Shown piece by piece: positions 44,391 to 53,510 of a DNA stretch of 64,000 bases. Position numbers and translations under genes: made by a program. The first letter of the stretch is position 1, and each line of letters opens with the position of its first letter. Where the stretch lies: positions 186,001 through 250,000 of the forward strand of contig NZ_WQCA01000004.1 of the NCBI RefSeq assembly GCF_013032445.1, given 5' to 3'. The notes under the pieces are model-generated. The model saw nothing but the letters and a program-made list of their open reading frames with translations, searched no databases and had not been told where the DNA came from. This DNA comes from Ruegeria arenilitoris. Its GTDB lineage: Bacteria > Pseudomonadota > Alphaproteobacteria > Rhodobacterales > Rhodobacteraceae.

Positions 44391-46433
44391 ATGAGTGAAA
44401 TCAATCGTCGCGAGTTAATCCGCATTGCCGAAGACATGAATGGGTCGTCTAATGACGAGACCCGCCAGTTCATCTCGCGCATTGTCGGAGATCTGACAAA
44501 TCTGAAACCTTCGATCGCCTTTGTCGGGCAGATCAAGGCGGGTAAGTCCCGTCTGATCAACGGTTTCACCGGTCAGGCAGAATATCTGCCGTCAGATGTG
44601 AACCCCTGGACGACAGTGATCACCGACATGCATTTCGGCCACCCCTCTGGGCGGACCTCGGGGGCCGAGTTCCATTTCTTCGACAACCGCCAGTGGCAAG
44701 CGCTGATCGCCGAAGGTGAAGAACTGCGCAACATGTTTCCCGATGACGAGGACAGCTATAAACGCGAGATGATCGAAGAGCAGGTCGAAGCGATGAAGAC
44801 CCGCGCCAAACTGCGTTTGGGCGAAAGCTACAAACACCTGCTGGGGCAACATCACGACCTTGAAAAACTAACCTCGGACGACCTGGCGCGCTATGTCTGC
44901 GCCGGAGATGATCCAACCGAAGAAGGCGAACACGATCCGGGTTCGGATCGCGGCCTTTACAGCGACATCACCCGCAAGGCCGAGGTCTTTTTCGACATCG
45001 GTCATTTCCCGTTTCCGCTGACGGTGACAGACACGCCGGGCGTGAATGACCCGCTTTTGATCCGCGAAGAAATCTCGCGTCAGTATCTTAAGGAATCCGA
45101 TTTCTTTGTGGTTGTCCTATCCGCGCATCAGGCGTTGTCGCGGGCAGACCTGAAACTGTTCCGCCTGATGCAGGCGTTGGAATTGGGTCAGATCGTGGTG
45201 TTCATTAACCGAGTCGATGAACTGGGTGGTGGCGCAGAAGATGCTGGCAAAGTCCGGGCCGATGTTATGGAGGGTCTTGAGCAGGCTCTTGGGAACTCAA
45301 ACATCGATGTTCTGATGGGTAGCGCACAATGGGCGCACTACGCATTGACGGGTGATGAAACCGGCATCAACCACGATGAAATCCTTGCTTGGCTGCGCGC
45401 ACATCCAGAGCAGATGAAGCAATACCTGGACGGCGTGGAAGAGATCAAACAGGGTCCGGGACCGATCAGCCGCGAAGGTGTGCTGCGGTTTGCCGCAATG
45501 ATCGCCTCGGGTCTGCCAGACCTGCGTCGGCACGTCACAAATGCCCTGACCCAAGGACCTCGCAACGAGCATCTTCGGATGGCCTGGCAACATCTTAACA
45601 CTTTCGCGCAAGGCGACGTTGAGCGCAGCAGAGCACATCTGCGCGCTATCGAGGAGGAAAGCACCCCGACCGCTGAAAACGGGAGCGAAAACAACAAAAC
45701 CCTGGCGGATTTACGCGCGCTTGTAACCGAGAAGACAGCTGGAATCGTCAACGACATGGATGATGTTCTGGCCAATCTGCGCGGAGTCATGGACGACACT
45801 GTTGCCGAGGCCGTGTCGGTAGTGGTGCGAGGTCCGAACGGAGATTCACCGTTGCTGGCAAAGGGCGGCGATACAGAGTTGAATTTCACGCCGCTGCGGG
45901 ACCGCATGCGCGAGCTTGTGCAGGGTGCGACTCAGGTCGTGCGCCAACGCATGCTGAGCGAACTGTATTCAATCGACATGCAAAGCAACGCGGCCCTGCG
46001 CGCCCTGCCCGGTTGGCAAGATCCGACCGATAACCGGATGAACACCAGCGCTGTTCGGTGGTTCCGCCCGGATACAACGGCGCTGACCCGTGGCATCACT
46101 GTTGAATTGCGGGTCAGCTGGCTTTCGCGGCTCATTTCGCGCAAGAGCGTTGTCTCTCGGGCCGAACGCATGATTGTACAAGAATTCGAAATGATCGGCG
46201 ACGATCTGGTAGACACCGCACGCGGTGATTTGCTTGAGCGTTTAAACACGGTTCTGGATCATTATCTGGCGCTGTTGGCCGGTCATCTTGAACTTCGCAC
46301 CGGAAACGGTGAAACCAATGAGCGGGCAAAGGCACAGGCGGCCTTTGACAACGCGCAACGCATCGCCGAAGAATTGGGTGCCGTCTTTGGCTCGGATGAC
46401 ATAGACAAAAGATTAGCAGAGGCTGCGGAATGA
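44391..46433 (+). CDS. Dynamin-like large GTPase C (second pair)
   Basis: A 680-residue paralogue of GTPase A. G1 GQIKAGKSR at 46-54, G2 Thr in VNPWTTVITD, G3 DTPG at 214-217, G4 NRVD at 273-276. The insertion between G2 and G3 aligns with that of A (RLGESYKHLLGQHHDLEKL, DDLARYVCAGDD). The C-terminal helical half contains the hydrophobic/basic segment VSWLSRLISRK (about 575-585) where A has its Trp-rich patch, again a likely membrane-contact loop. GAGG-type ribosome-binding site is weak. The stop overlaps the start of GTPase D by four bases. Confidence 0.9.
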   Translation: MSEINRRELIRIAEDMNGSSNDETRQFISRIVGDLTNLKPSIAFVGQIKAGKSRLINGFTGQAEYLPSDVNPWTTVITDMHFGHPSGRTSGAEFHFFDNRQWQALIAEGEELRNMFPDDEDSYKREMIEEQVEAMKTRAKLRLGESYKHLLGQHHDLEKLTSDDLARYVCAGDDPTEEGEHDPGSDRGLYSDITRKAEVFFDIGHFPFPLTVTDTPGVNDPLLIREEISRQYLKESDFFVVVLSAHQALSRADLKLFRLMQALELGQIVVFINRVDELGGGAEDAGKVRADVMEGLEQALGNSNIDVLMGSAQWAHYALTGDETGINHDEILAWLRAHPEQMKQYLDGVEEIKQGPGPISREGVLRFAAMIASGLPDLRRHVTNALTQGPRNEHLRMAWQHLNTFAQGDVERSRAHLRAIEEESTPTAENGSENNKTLADLRALVTEKTAGIVNDMDDVLANLRGVMDDTVAEAVSVVVRGPNGDSPLLAKGGDTELNFTPLRDRMRELVQGATQVVRQRMLSELYSIDMQSNAALRALPGWQDPTDNRMNTSAVRWFRPDTTALTRGITVELRVSWLSRLISRKSVVSRAERMIVQEFEMIGDDLVDTARGDLLERLNTVLDHYLALLAGHLELRTGNGETNERAKAQAAFDNAQRIAEELGAVFGSDDIDKRLAEAAE

Positions 46434-47716
46434 TCGAATTTCCCGGAACCGAACAGGAAGTAAGGCAACTAGAACGCTTTCTGACCGCGACCGAAAACCT
46501 GCCGAACGACACGATGCTGGATGAGATGCGCGAACGCGCCCTTGCCCATGCCGGGCGGCTGTCCAACGCGGTCAATATCGGTTTTGCCGGGGAGTTTGGG
46601 GCGGGTAAATCCAGCCTCGCCAACATGCTGGCCGGGGCGGATATTCTACCTACGGGACCACAGCACCTGAAACTGCCTTTGGTGATCGTGGCCTATTCCG
46701 ACACGCCGGAAACCACCGTTGGCTGGTGGGACAAAGAACCCAAAGTCTATTCCGGTATAGCGTTGGAAAAAGCCGCCGCAGATGAACCTGACTTTATTTC
46801 CGTCGGGCTCAACACTCCTGCGCTGCAGGAGATTTCCTTGTTCGATCTCCCCGGAACCGGGGCGTTGGACGACACCTATAAAGAAACGCTGGATCTGCTG
46901 AAATTTGTGGACTGCGCGATATGGTGCACCAACGGCACCAACGCCTGGCGCGAGACCGAGCGTCATCTCTGGACGCGGGTGCCGCAAGAGCTGCGTGTCA
47001 ACAGTCTGCTGGCTGTGACCCACGCCGATCTGCCGCCGGTCCGAGACGCGCTTGACCGTGTTCTGTCACGCCTCAATAAGGAAAAGGGTGATCTGTTCCG
47101 CTCGGTCGTGCCAATCGGCACCCCGGTTGCCGTGCGCGCTATGGCGCAAGAGCCCGAGCCGGATTTCGCTCTCTGGGAGACATGCGGAGGTCAGGATCTA
47201 GCTGAACAGGTCCTGCAGATTGCTTCCGACCGCCGGGTGGCTGACTTGGAGGCTGCGCGGGCCGATTTGAAAGAGGATTTCCTGCCGTTTTTGGAAACCA
47301 TTGCCGGCCCTGAACCCGAGGCAACGCAATCGGACTCCATGTCCATGCATGCTACTTTGGAATCCGCGTTGCCGCCGTTGGAAAACCCTATCCTCGAGGA
47401 CTGGCTGGCCGCGATTGCCAGCATCTACGAAGATCTTCGTGAATCATCCGATATCGAACCTTCGGCATTCCTGCATGCCTGTCAGGAAATCGTCGAAGAT
47501 TTTGCCGAACGTCTGGAACAAGGGGACGAGATTGACCCCAAGGCCGACTGGATACCCGGTGAATTCGAAAAGGCGACGGATCTGTTGTTGTTGCTTCAAT
47601 TCGAATCTGGTGAAGCGCCACTGAAGGACGCAGTTAGCATACTTGCGCAGCTCAGCGACAATCTCGCATGGGCAGGCAGCAGTGTGGATTCGGTTCAGCC
47701 CAAGACCGGCACGTAG
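46430..47716 (+). CDS. P-loop GTPase D (second pair)
   Basis: A 428-residue paralogue of GTPase B. G1 GEFGAGKSS at 54-62, G3 DLPG at 139-142, G4 THAD at 197-200, with WCTNGTNAWRETER and NSLLAVTHAD matching B. A clear switch I Thr is not obvious (LPTGPQHLKLP), which may mean slow or absent GTP hydrolysis. Unlike B it lacks the long acidic tail; the C-terminal 170 residues are helical and acidic. The ATG overlaps the GTPase C stop, so C and D are made together. It is the last gene of the operon and a terminator lies about 100 bases downstream. Confidence 0.87.
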   Translation: MIEFPGTEQEVRQLERFLTATENLPNDTMLDEMRERALAHAGRLSNAVNIGFAGEFGAGKSSLANMLAGADILPTGPQHLKLPLVIVAYSDTPETTVGWWDKEPKVYSGIALEKAAADEPDFISVGLNTPALQEISLFDLPGTGALDDTYKETLDLLKFVDCAIWCTNGTNAWRETERHLWTRVPQELRVNSLLAVTHADLPPVRDALDRVLSRLNKEKGDLFRSVVPIGTPVAVRAMAQEPEPDFALWETCGGQDLAEQVLQIASDRRVADLEAARADLKEDFLPFLETIAGPEPEATQSDSMSMHATLESALPPLENPILEDWLAAIASIYEDLRESSDIEPSAFLHACQEIVEDFAERLEQGDEIDPKADWIPGEFEKATDLLLLLQFESGEAPLKDAVSILAQLSDNLAWAGSSVDSVQPKTGT

Positions 47717-47819
47717 AAACCTTCTGTTAAGATTGCGCCGCATTGCGACGATTCGAACCTCGTGGAATCACGCTTTGAGTTTTTCGAGTCCGTTGACCAA
47801 CCGGGGACAAACGACCGAT

Positions 47820-47846
47820 GGCCTGCATTTTGTGCAGGCCTTTTTT
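47820..47846 (+). terminator. Terminator of the GTPase operon
   Basis: GGCCTGCA and TGCAGGCC form a perfect 8-bp stem with loop TTTTG, followed by six T. It separates the GTPase operon from the kinase operon. The following about 200 bases to 48054 hold no gene and should contain the kinase promoter. Confidence 0.9.
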
Positions 47847-48054
47847 CAATATTTAGTATACTCAACGCACCATACAGCAATATATAGCTCACTCTCGAAA
47901 ACGGTCCATAGTGAAGCCATGAGGCGGCCCCAATAAAGTCAAATTTGAAACGTCTAACGGTCTCAAGTGTCCTGCGGTTGTGTTTGGTTGTGAGTTCGCG
48001 GGTAGATTTGCCCAGTTAAGAAAACCGCAAAACGATTAGAACGGGCGGAAAGAA

Positions 48055-50178
48055 ATGAGCCACAACCAGGCGGTCGGTGCATCGCACGACGAACCGAAAA
48101 TTGAAGGACTTCAACCCGGCGCCAAACTGTTGCACGGGCAGTATGAAATCCTGCGATACCTTAGCAATGGCGGCTTTGGGATCACTTATCTTGCACGCAA
48201 CAGTCTGGACCGTGAGGTCGTAATCAAAGAGTGCTATCCGGGTGCGTTGTGCCAACGGAACGGTGACTTGGTCGAGGCCACCAATCCGGATCATAAAGAC
48301 GATCTGCGCGCGATCATCGAGCTGTTCATTCAAGAGGCGCGCAACCACGCACGTCTGGTTCATCCCAATATCGTCGACGTTCATCAGGTGTTCGAGGACA
48401 ACGACACAGCCTATATCGCGATGGACTTCATCAAGGGCTGCGACCTGCTGGACTATGTCGAAAACGCCGACAACAAGGCCGGCCCTGACTTCATCGTTCA
48501 GGTCACCGAAAAGATGCTGTCGGCCGTGTCGTTCATCCACCAGAGCGGCATGCTGCACCGGGACATCTCGCCCGACAATATCCTGATCGATGAAAACGGC
48601 GAGCCGATTCTGATCGACTTCGGTGCCGCGCGCGAGCAGGCCGCGAACCAGTCCGCTGCGTTGTTGACCCTGCGGGTGATCAAGGACGGGTACTCGCCCC
48701 ATGAGTTCTACGTTCGCGGGGCCGATCAAGGACCCAGCAGCGACCTCTATGTGCTGGCCGCCACGTTGTACCACGCCATCAGCGGCGAGCGCCCGATTGA
48801 CGGCCAGACCCGCCTGAGCGCCTTCAACAACAGTCAGGCAGACCCCTACACCCCGCTGGCCGGTCGGTTCAATGGTTATCCCGAAGGGTTCCTTGAGGCG
48901 ATCGACAAGGCGATGGAGGTGCACGTTACCGACCGTCTGCAAAGCGCGCTGGACTGGCTGCGCATGTTCCGCGGTCCGGACGTCATGTTCGATACTTTTG
49001 CCTACCGTCCTGTCTCGGTCATCGTGGGCATGGACCGCAAAGATGAAGAGGCCGAAAAGGCCCGGATCAAGGCCGAAAGCGAGAATGCCGAAGCTGTGGT
49101 TACCGCCCTTCTGGCAGGTAACGCAGATCTTACACTTGGGAATGAAGACAAAGACGAAGATGAACTTGCCAAGTTCACGTCCAAAGAAGACAAAGACACC
49201 GCAGTGGACACTGTAGTCAAGAGCGGTTCCGGTGGCAGTGGCAAGCTGCTTGCCGGTGCAGCTGTCGTCGCGGTTGGTCTTGCTGCGGGCGGTTATTTCC
49301 TGATGGCTGGTGACAAGTCCGAACCCGCTCAGGACGTTGCAGTTGCATCCGCACCTGCGGCGCAAGAAACGGAAGATCAGGTGGCAGAAAAGCCCGAACC
49401 TGTCGAGCAGGTCGCCACCGCAAATATCACGCCGGACGAAGCTGATCCGGCACCCGAAAAGGCAGAACCAGCTCAGGCGCCTGTCGAGCAGACACAGGCC
49501 CAGACGACTGAAACAGAAGAGGCCCAAGCCCAAACAGTCGAAACCACAACTGCCCCCGTTGAAACCGCGATCCCGGCAGAGACACAGGTATCCTTTGCGC
49601 ACTGGGATGTCGAAATTCCTTTCCAGACATCCAGACGGCGTGCGTCGACGGGCAGCATCATCGCAGTTACCGGTGTTGATCCGTCGCAAGATATGTCGGT
49701 GATCGGTGACTGGGTCAAACGCGGCGCCGCGATTTACACTCTGAATGGTGAACCCGTCCGCGAGAATGCAAGTTTTGCAGCACAGGTGCTGGACGAACTC
49801 GCAATTGATCCTGACGGATACATCCGCGTAACGGCCCGTTATCGCCCGCTTGGCAAAACTCTTGCCCAGAACGGCCTGCTAGCCCTGCCCGCCATCCGCA
49901 TGGTCGGATTGGAAAACGGCTATGGCTTCACTATCCGCAACGACGATGGGCAAAACTGGGAAACAGTCGTCACCACCGTCCCTGCCGAAGCAGCCGGAGA
50001 CCTGCAGCGCGGTGATGTTTTGATCTCTGAAGCACAGACCGGCGCGGCCATTGATGGTCAGGAAAGCCTGGACGCCATGCTGGACGCTTTGGTCGCAGAC
50101 AAACAAGCACAGGCTCAACTGACTGTAATGCGCAACGGCGCTGAAACCGATGCCGTGATGCAGTTGGCGCAGGAGTAA
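48055..50178 (+). CDS. Membrane-anchored Ser/Thr protein kinase with periplasmic PDZ-like domains
   Basis: A 707-residue Hanks-type kinase. The cytoplasmic kinase domain spans about 28-310: Gly-rich loop SNGGFGITY (37-45), Lys58 in VVIKECYPG, catalytic HRD at 168-170, DFG at 188-190. An acidic linker (about 325-395) leads to one transmembrane helix (about 398-418, LLAGAAVVAVGLAAGGYFLMA). The outside part has a Glu/Pro/Thr-rich stretch (about 420-520) and two PDZ-like modules (about 525-610 and 620-705; RGAAIYTLNGEPV, QRGDVLISEAQTG). It heads an operon with an FHA protein and PP2C phosphatase. Probably it senses an envelope signal and phosphorylates cytoplasmic targets, perhaps including the neighbouring GTPases (inference). 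Confidence 0.92.
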   Translation: MSHNQAVGASHDEPKIEGLQPGAKLLHGQYEILRYLSNGGFGITYLARNSLDREVVIKECYPGALCQRNGDLVEATNPDHKDDLRAIIELFIQEARNHARLVHPNIVDVHQVFEDNDTAYIAMDFIKGCDLLDYVENADNKAGPDFIVQVTEKMLSAVSFIHQSGMLHRDISPDNILIDENGEPILIDFGAAREQAANQSAALLTLRVIKDGYSPHEFYVRGADQGPSSDLYVLAATLYHAISGERPIDGQTRLSAFNNSQADPYTPLAGRFNGYPEGFLEAIDKAMEVHVTDRLQSALDWLRMFRGPDVMFDTFAYRPVSVIVGMDRKDEEAEKARIKAESENAEAVVTALLAGNADLTLGNEDKDEDELAKFTSKEDKDTAVDTVVKSGSGGSGKLLAGAAVVAVGLAAGGYFLMAGDKSEPAQDVAVASAPAAQETEDQVAEKPEPVEQVATANITPDEADPAPEKAEPAQAPVEQTQAQTTETEEAQAQTVETTTAPVETAIPAETQVSFAHWDVEIPFQTSRRRASTGSIIAVTGVDPSQDMSVIGDWVKRGAAIYTLNGEPVRENASFAAQVLDELAIDPDGYIRVTARYRPLGKTLAQNGLLALPAIRMVGLENGYGFTIRNDDGQNWETVVTTVPAEAAGDLQRGDVLISEAQTGAAIDGQESLDAMLDALVADKQAQAQLTVMRNGAETDAVMQLAQE

Positions 50179-50381
50179 TCTGATCGGTTCATATGTGATC
50201 TGAAGCTAGCGAATGCTGAGGGTGGTGCCCGGAAATCCGCCACTCTGACGAGGGTCGACTCGTCGCGAAAAAAGGATGGTTTGATTTCCACAACAAAAGT
50301 GCCGTTGTGCCGATGCGCGCAGAGGCGAGTAGCAGCCCCACGGAACTCAGTGCCGTGAAAAGAAGCAAAGGTGTCGACACC

Positions 50382-51392
50382 ATGTTCAAATACAAAAGCC
50401 CTCTCAGCCGGCTTCTCGAAGGTGCCGGCAAAGCCAAAGAACCCGAAGCCGAAACCAAAGTGGAAGAAGCCGCCCCCGAGGCCGAAAATCCCCAGCCGAT
50501 CGCGGACTTCAACGCGCTGCGTGCCGCTCTGGGCGGTGGCAACATGTCCGCGACATCGGAAAGCTACGAAGACTCGGATGATCTGCTCCCTGAAGAAGAG
50601 ATGCCTGAGTTTTCGGAAGACGAGACCGACACTGCGGAAGACGACGTTGTGATAACAGAGGTCGTCGCCGAAACTCAGGATAACATTTTCGAGGCTCCGG
50701 AAACTCAACCCGAACCGGAAGAGCCGGTCGTGACCCTACGCGTGGCCACTGCAGAAGATTCCGTAGCAGAACAACCGGTTCAGGATGAACAGGTTGTCGA
50801 AGTGATCGTTGAAACGGTTGAACCCGCTCAACCCGAGCAGGTGGCAGAGGTCGAACCCGAAGCGAAGGCAGAGCCCGTAGCGGAAGTTCAGGCCGAACCG
50901 CAACAACCGGTGGCGGCTGCGGCCCCAGCGGAAGACCGTCGTGGTCGCGTCAAAACCACTTTCCTTGGCTTCGAACGCGCCGACACTCACGTTCAGGATC
51001 TTATCGAAACCTCTGAACCCGTTGCCAAAACGGAAACTGCGCAAGAAACCTTTCCTGTTGGTTGGTTGGTTGTAACCGCCGGACCGGGACGTGGATCGTG
51101 CATCACGCTGACCGAAGGCCTGATGCAGATTGGGCGCAATGATGATCAGGCCATTCAACTGGACTTTGGTGACACAGGCATTTCGCGCAGCAGCCATGCA
51201 GTGATTGCCTATGATCCCGAGGATCGCAAATGCTACCTGGGTCACGGCGGCAAGGCCAATCTGGTGCGCCTGAACGGCAAACCAGTGCTCAGCACCGTGG
51301 CTCTTTCAAGCGGCGACCTGATCCGCATCAGCGAAACCTCAATCCGTTTTGCTGCTTTCTGCGATGACGGCTTTGACTGGCGGGATGCCTGA
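50382..51392 (+). CDS. FHA-domain protein
   Basis: About 336 residues if started at the ATG at 50382 (MFKYKSPLSRLLEGAGKAKE); the frame is open from 50307. Residues about 15-215 are very acidic and rich in Glu, Pro, Val and Ala, probably disordered and a good kinase substrate. The C-terminal FHA domain (about 235-325) shows MQIGRNDDQAIQL, SRSSHAVIAY and VRLNGKPV, the Gly-Arg, Ser-x-x-His and Asn-Gly positions that bind phosphothreonine. It lies between the kinase and the phosphatase, so it probably reads the kinase's phosphorylation state. Its stop is three bases from the phosphatase start. Confidence 0.9.
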   Translation: MFKYKSPLSRLLEGAGKAKEPEAETKVEEAAPEAENPQPIADFNALRAALGGGNMSATSESYEDSDDLLPEEEMPEFSEDETDTAEDDVVITEVVAETQDNIFEAPETQPEPEEPVVTLRVATAEDSVAEQPVQDEQVVEVIVETVEPAQPEQVAEVEPEAKAEPVAEVQAEPQQPVAAAAPAEDRRGRVKTTFLGFERADTHVQDLIETSEPVAKTETAQETFPVGWLVVTAGPGRGSCITLTEGLMQIGRNDDQAIQLDFGDTGISRSSHAVIAYDPEDRKCYLGHGGKANLVRLNGKPVLSTVALSSGDLIRISETSIRFAAFCDDGFDWRDA

Positions 51393-51395
51393 TAG

Positions 51396-52181
51396 ATGCT
51401 GGCGCAACCGGCATATGATATTGCGCTGATCCTGGATCAGGGTCAGCGGGAGACACAAGAAGACGCGATTGCCGCGCGCATGTTCGATGCTGCCAATGCA
51501 GGCTACGTCGTAATTGCGGACGGCATGGGCGGGCACGCGGCCGGCGAGGTTGCTTCGGAATACGTGGTTTCATCCTGGCGCGAGGCTTTGGACACAGAGC
51601 TTGAGGATGCCCCCTTGTCCGAAGCCGCAGCCATTGACGCGTTGCCATTGGCGGCCCTGCAGGCCAACGCTGCCATTGCACTCCACTGCGACGGCAAAGG
51701 CGACAATTTCAACATGGGATCGACCCTGTTGGGGCTCCTTTTGCTGGACAAGCGCGCATTCTGGATTTCGATCGGCGACAGCCCGTTGTACCTGTTCCGC
51801 GACGGGGTACTGCAGCAGATCAACGAAGACCACTCCATGGCTCCGGTGATCGACGCGCAGGTTGCCGAGGGCAAACTGACAGAAGTTGAAGCACAGGCCC
51901 ATCCTGATCGTAACCAGCTGACATCGGTCATCATGGGGGGCCCGATCCCCAAGGTCGATTGCCCCGAAAAACCGTTGGAACTGACGGCTTCGGACTTGCT
52001 GATCCTGGGCAGCGACGGGCTGCAATATCTCAGCAATACGGAAATCGAGACCATTTTACAAAGCAACAAGCACGCTTTGGCGCAGGACATCGCCGACGCG
52101 CTGTGGAAGGCCCTTCGGGCCAAAAACGACCCGGATCAGGACAATGCCTCGATTGGCGTTGTGAAACTTACAAAAAACTAA
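51396..52181 (+). CDS. PP2C-family protein phosphatase
   Basis: A 261-residue Ser/Thr phosphatase of the PPM/PP2C family. Metal-binding motifs are intact: QRETQEDA, VVIADGMGGHAAGEVAS, GSTLLGLLL, FWISIGDSPLYLF, LLILGSDGLQ and DQDNASIGVV. It is cytoplasmic. With the kinase and the FHA protein it makes a complete write-read-erase set for protein phosphorylation. In type VI secretion loci the same trio (PpkA, Fha, PppA) occurs, but no secretion genes are present here. Confidence 0.94.
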   Translation: MLAQPAYDIALILDQGQRETQEDAIAARMFDAANAGYVVIADGMGGHAAGEVASEYVVSSWREALDTELEDAPLSEAAAIDALPLAALQANAAIALHCDGKGDNFNMGSTLLGLLLLDKRAFWISIGDSPLYLFRDGVLQQINEDHSMAPVIDAQVAEGKLTEVEAQAHPDRNQLTSVIMGGPIPKVDCPEKPLELTASDLLILGSDGLQYLSNTEIETILQSNKHALAQDIADALWKALRAKNDPDQDNASIGVVKLTKN

Positions 52182-52203
52182 CGAAGGCAAAGCTACAGGA
52201 CTC

Positions 52204-53466
52204 ATGAAACCCCATCTGTTCATATCCAGCCTGGCATTGGCTGCCGCAACCGGAGCCGCTTCGGCCCAAGAAGCGTGCTCCACCTACGAAATCCAGCGCG
52301 GCGACAGCCTGCGTGAGTTGGCAATCGAGGTGTACTCGACCGAAGACTTTCGCATCATCTTTGACGCCAACCGCGATGTGATTGGCAACAATCCGAACAT
52401 CATCCGCGTTGGCGACGTCCTGACCATGCCCTGCCTTGAGGATATCGGACGCGCACCTGCTGCTCCGCAAACCGAAGCCGAAGCGATGGCTGCGGAAATG
52501 GCTGCAGAATTGGTACAGGCCGCGGAAAAGCGCGCTGAAAAAGCCATTGCAGAAGCCGAAGCCCGGGTCGCCGAAGCTGAAGCCGAAGCCAAAAAGGCCA
52601 GTGAAGACGCAGTGATCGCTGCCAAGGCCGAGGCCAAGAAAGAGATCGAAGCCGCCCGCGCCGAAGGTGCGGCCCTGATCCGCAACGCCGATGAAGGCGA
52701 GCGTCCGGAAATCCGGGACCGTCAGTTGCTGCTGATCACCGGTGGCGACTATGCGCCGTTCACTGATGAGGCGCTGCCCAATCGCGGGCTTTACACCAAT
52801 CTGGTGGAGACCGCGATGCTGCGGGCTGCACCTGAACAAGGCTATAAAATTCAGTTCGTCAACGACTGGTCGTCGCATCTGGACCTGTTGATGCCAACGC
52901 TGGCATTTGACGCCACGTTCCCATGGTCGCGCCCGAATTGCGAAGAGACTGCGGCACTATCCGAGAAAGACCGCAAGCGCTGCGAAACCTACAACTTCTC
53001 GAACCCGTTCTACGAGGTTGTGGATACGTTCTTTGCCCGCGATGGCTCGGGCTATGAGCAGACTCTGACCTATGCCGACTTTGCAGGAACCACGATCTGC
53101 CGTCCCGAAGGTTGGTCGCTGTCGCATATGGATGCCGTGGGCCTTTATGAACCGGCAATCACTCTGATGCGCCCGGTTTCCCCAGATGAGTGCTTTCACG
53201 CGGTCATGGAAGGTACAGCAGATATCGTCGCGATCGAGGCCCATCTGGCCGTCGAGGCAATCGCACGTTTGGGCTATGAACATCGCATTATTGAAAACCC
53301 CAACCTAGCGGCAATCAAGTCGCTTAACGTCATGACCCACAAAGATAATCCGGATGGAGAAGCGATCCTTGAGACGTTGAACCAGGGTCTGGCGATCATG
53401 CAGCAATCCGGAGAATGGCGAGACATCGTCTCGACCGCCCTACGCTATCAAATGGAAAACGGCTGA
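52204..53466 (+). CDS. Secreted LysM / coiled-coil / solute-binding-like fusion protein 1
   Basis: A 420-residue exported protein. Signal peptide 1-22 (MKPHLFISSLALAAATGAASA). One LysM domain (about 23-76: CSTYEIQRGDSLRELAIEVY, NPNIIRVGDVLTMPC) that should bind peptidoglycan. Then an Ala/Glu/Lys-rich coiled coil (about 85-155) acts as a spacer. From about 170 a type 2 periplasmic binding fold follows (LLLITGGDYAPFTDEALPNR, INDW-like FVNDWSSHLDLL, GTTICRPEGWSLSHMD, IVAIEAHLAVEAIARLG). It begins 22 bases after the phosphatase. The design suggests a wall-tethered ligand sensor for the kinase (inference), or a cell-wall-anchored solute-binding protein without a transporter. Confidence 0.88.
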   Translation: MKPHLFISSLALAAATGAASAQEACSTYEIQRGDSLRELAIEVYSTEDFRIIFDANRDVIGNNPNIIRVGDVLTMPCLEDIGRAPAAPQTEAEAMAAEMAAELVQAAEKRAEKAIAEAEARVAEAEAEAKKASEDAVIAAKAEAKKEIEAARAEGAALIRNADEGERPEIRDRQLLLITGGDYAPFTDEALPNRGLYTNLVETAMLRAAPEQGYKIQFVNDWSSHLDLLMPTLAFDATFPWSRPNCEETAALSEKDRKRCETYNFSNPFYEVVDTFFARDGSGYEQTLTYADFAGTTICRPEGWSLSHMDAVGLYEPAITLMRPVSPDECFHAVMEGTADIVAIEAHLAVEAIARLGYEHRIIENPNLAAIKSLNVMTHKDNPDGEAILETLNQGLAIMQQSGEWRDIVSTALRYQMENG

Positions 53467-53510
53467 AACAACAACAAGCCGCCTCAAATACTATCTGGAG
53501 AAACTAACTA

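Noticed and set aside
48016-49689. 557-codon open frame on the minus strand
   Set aside because: It lies opposite the Ser/Thr kinase with intact motifs. The translated shadow has no recognisable domain.
48055-52181. Type VI secretion post-translational control module (PpkA/Fha/PppA)
   Set aside because: The trio is similar in type, but no tss/VgrG/Hcp genes occur and the neighbours are LysM-binding proteins and dynamin-like GTPases.
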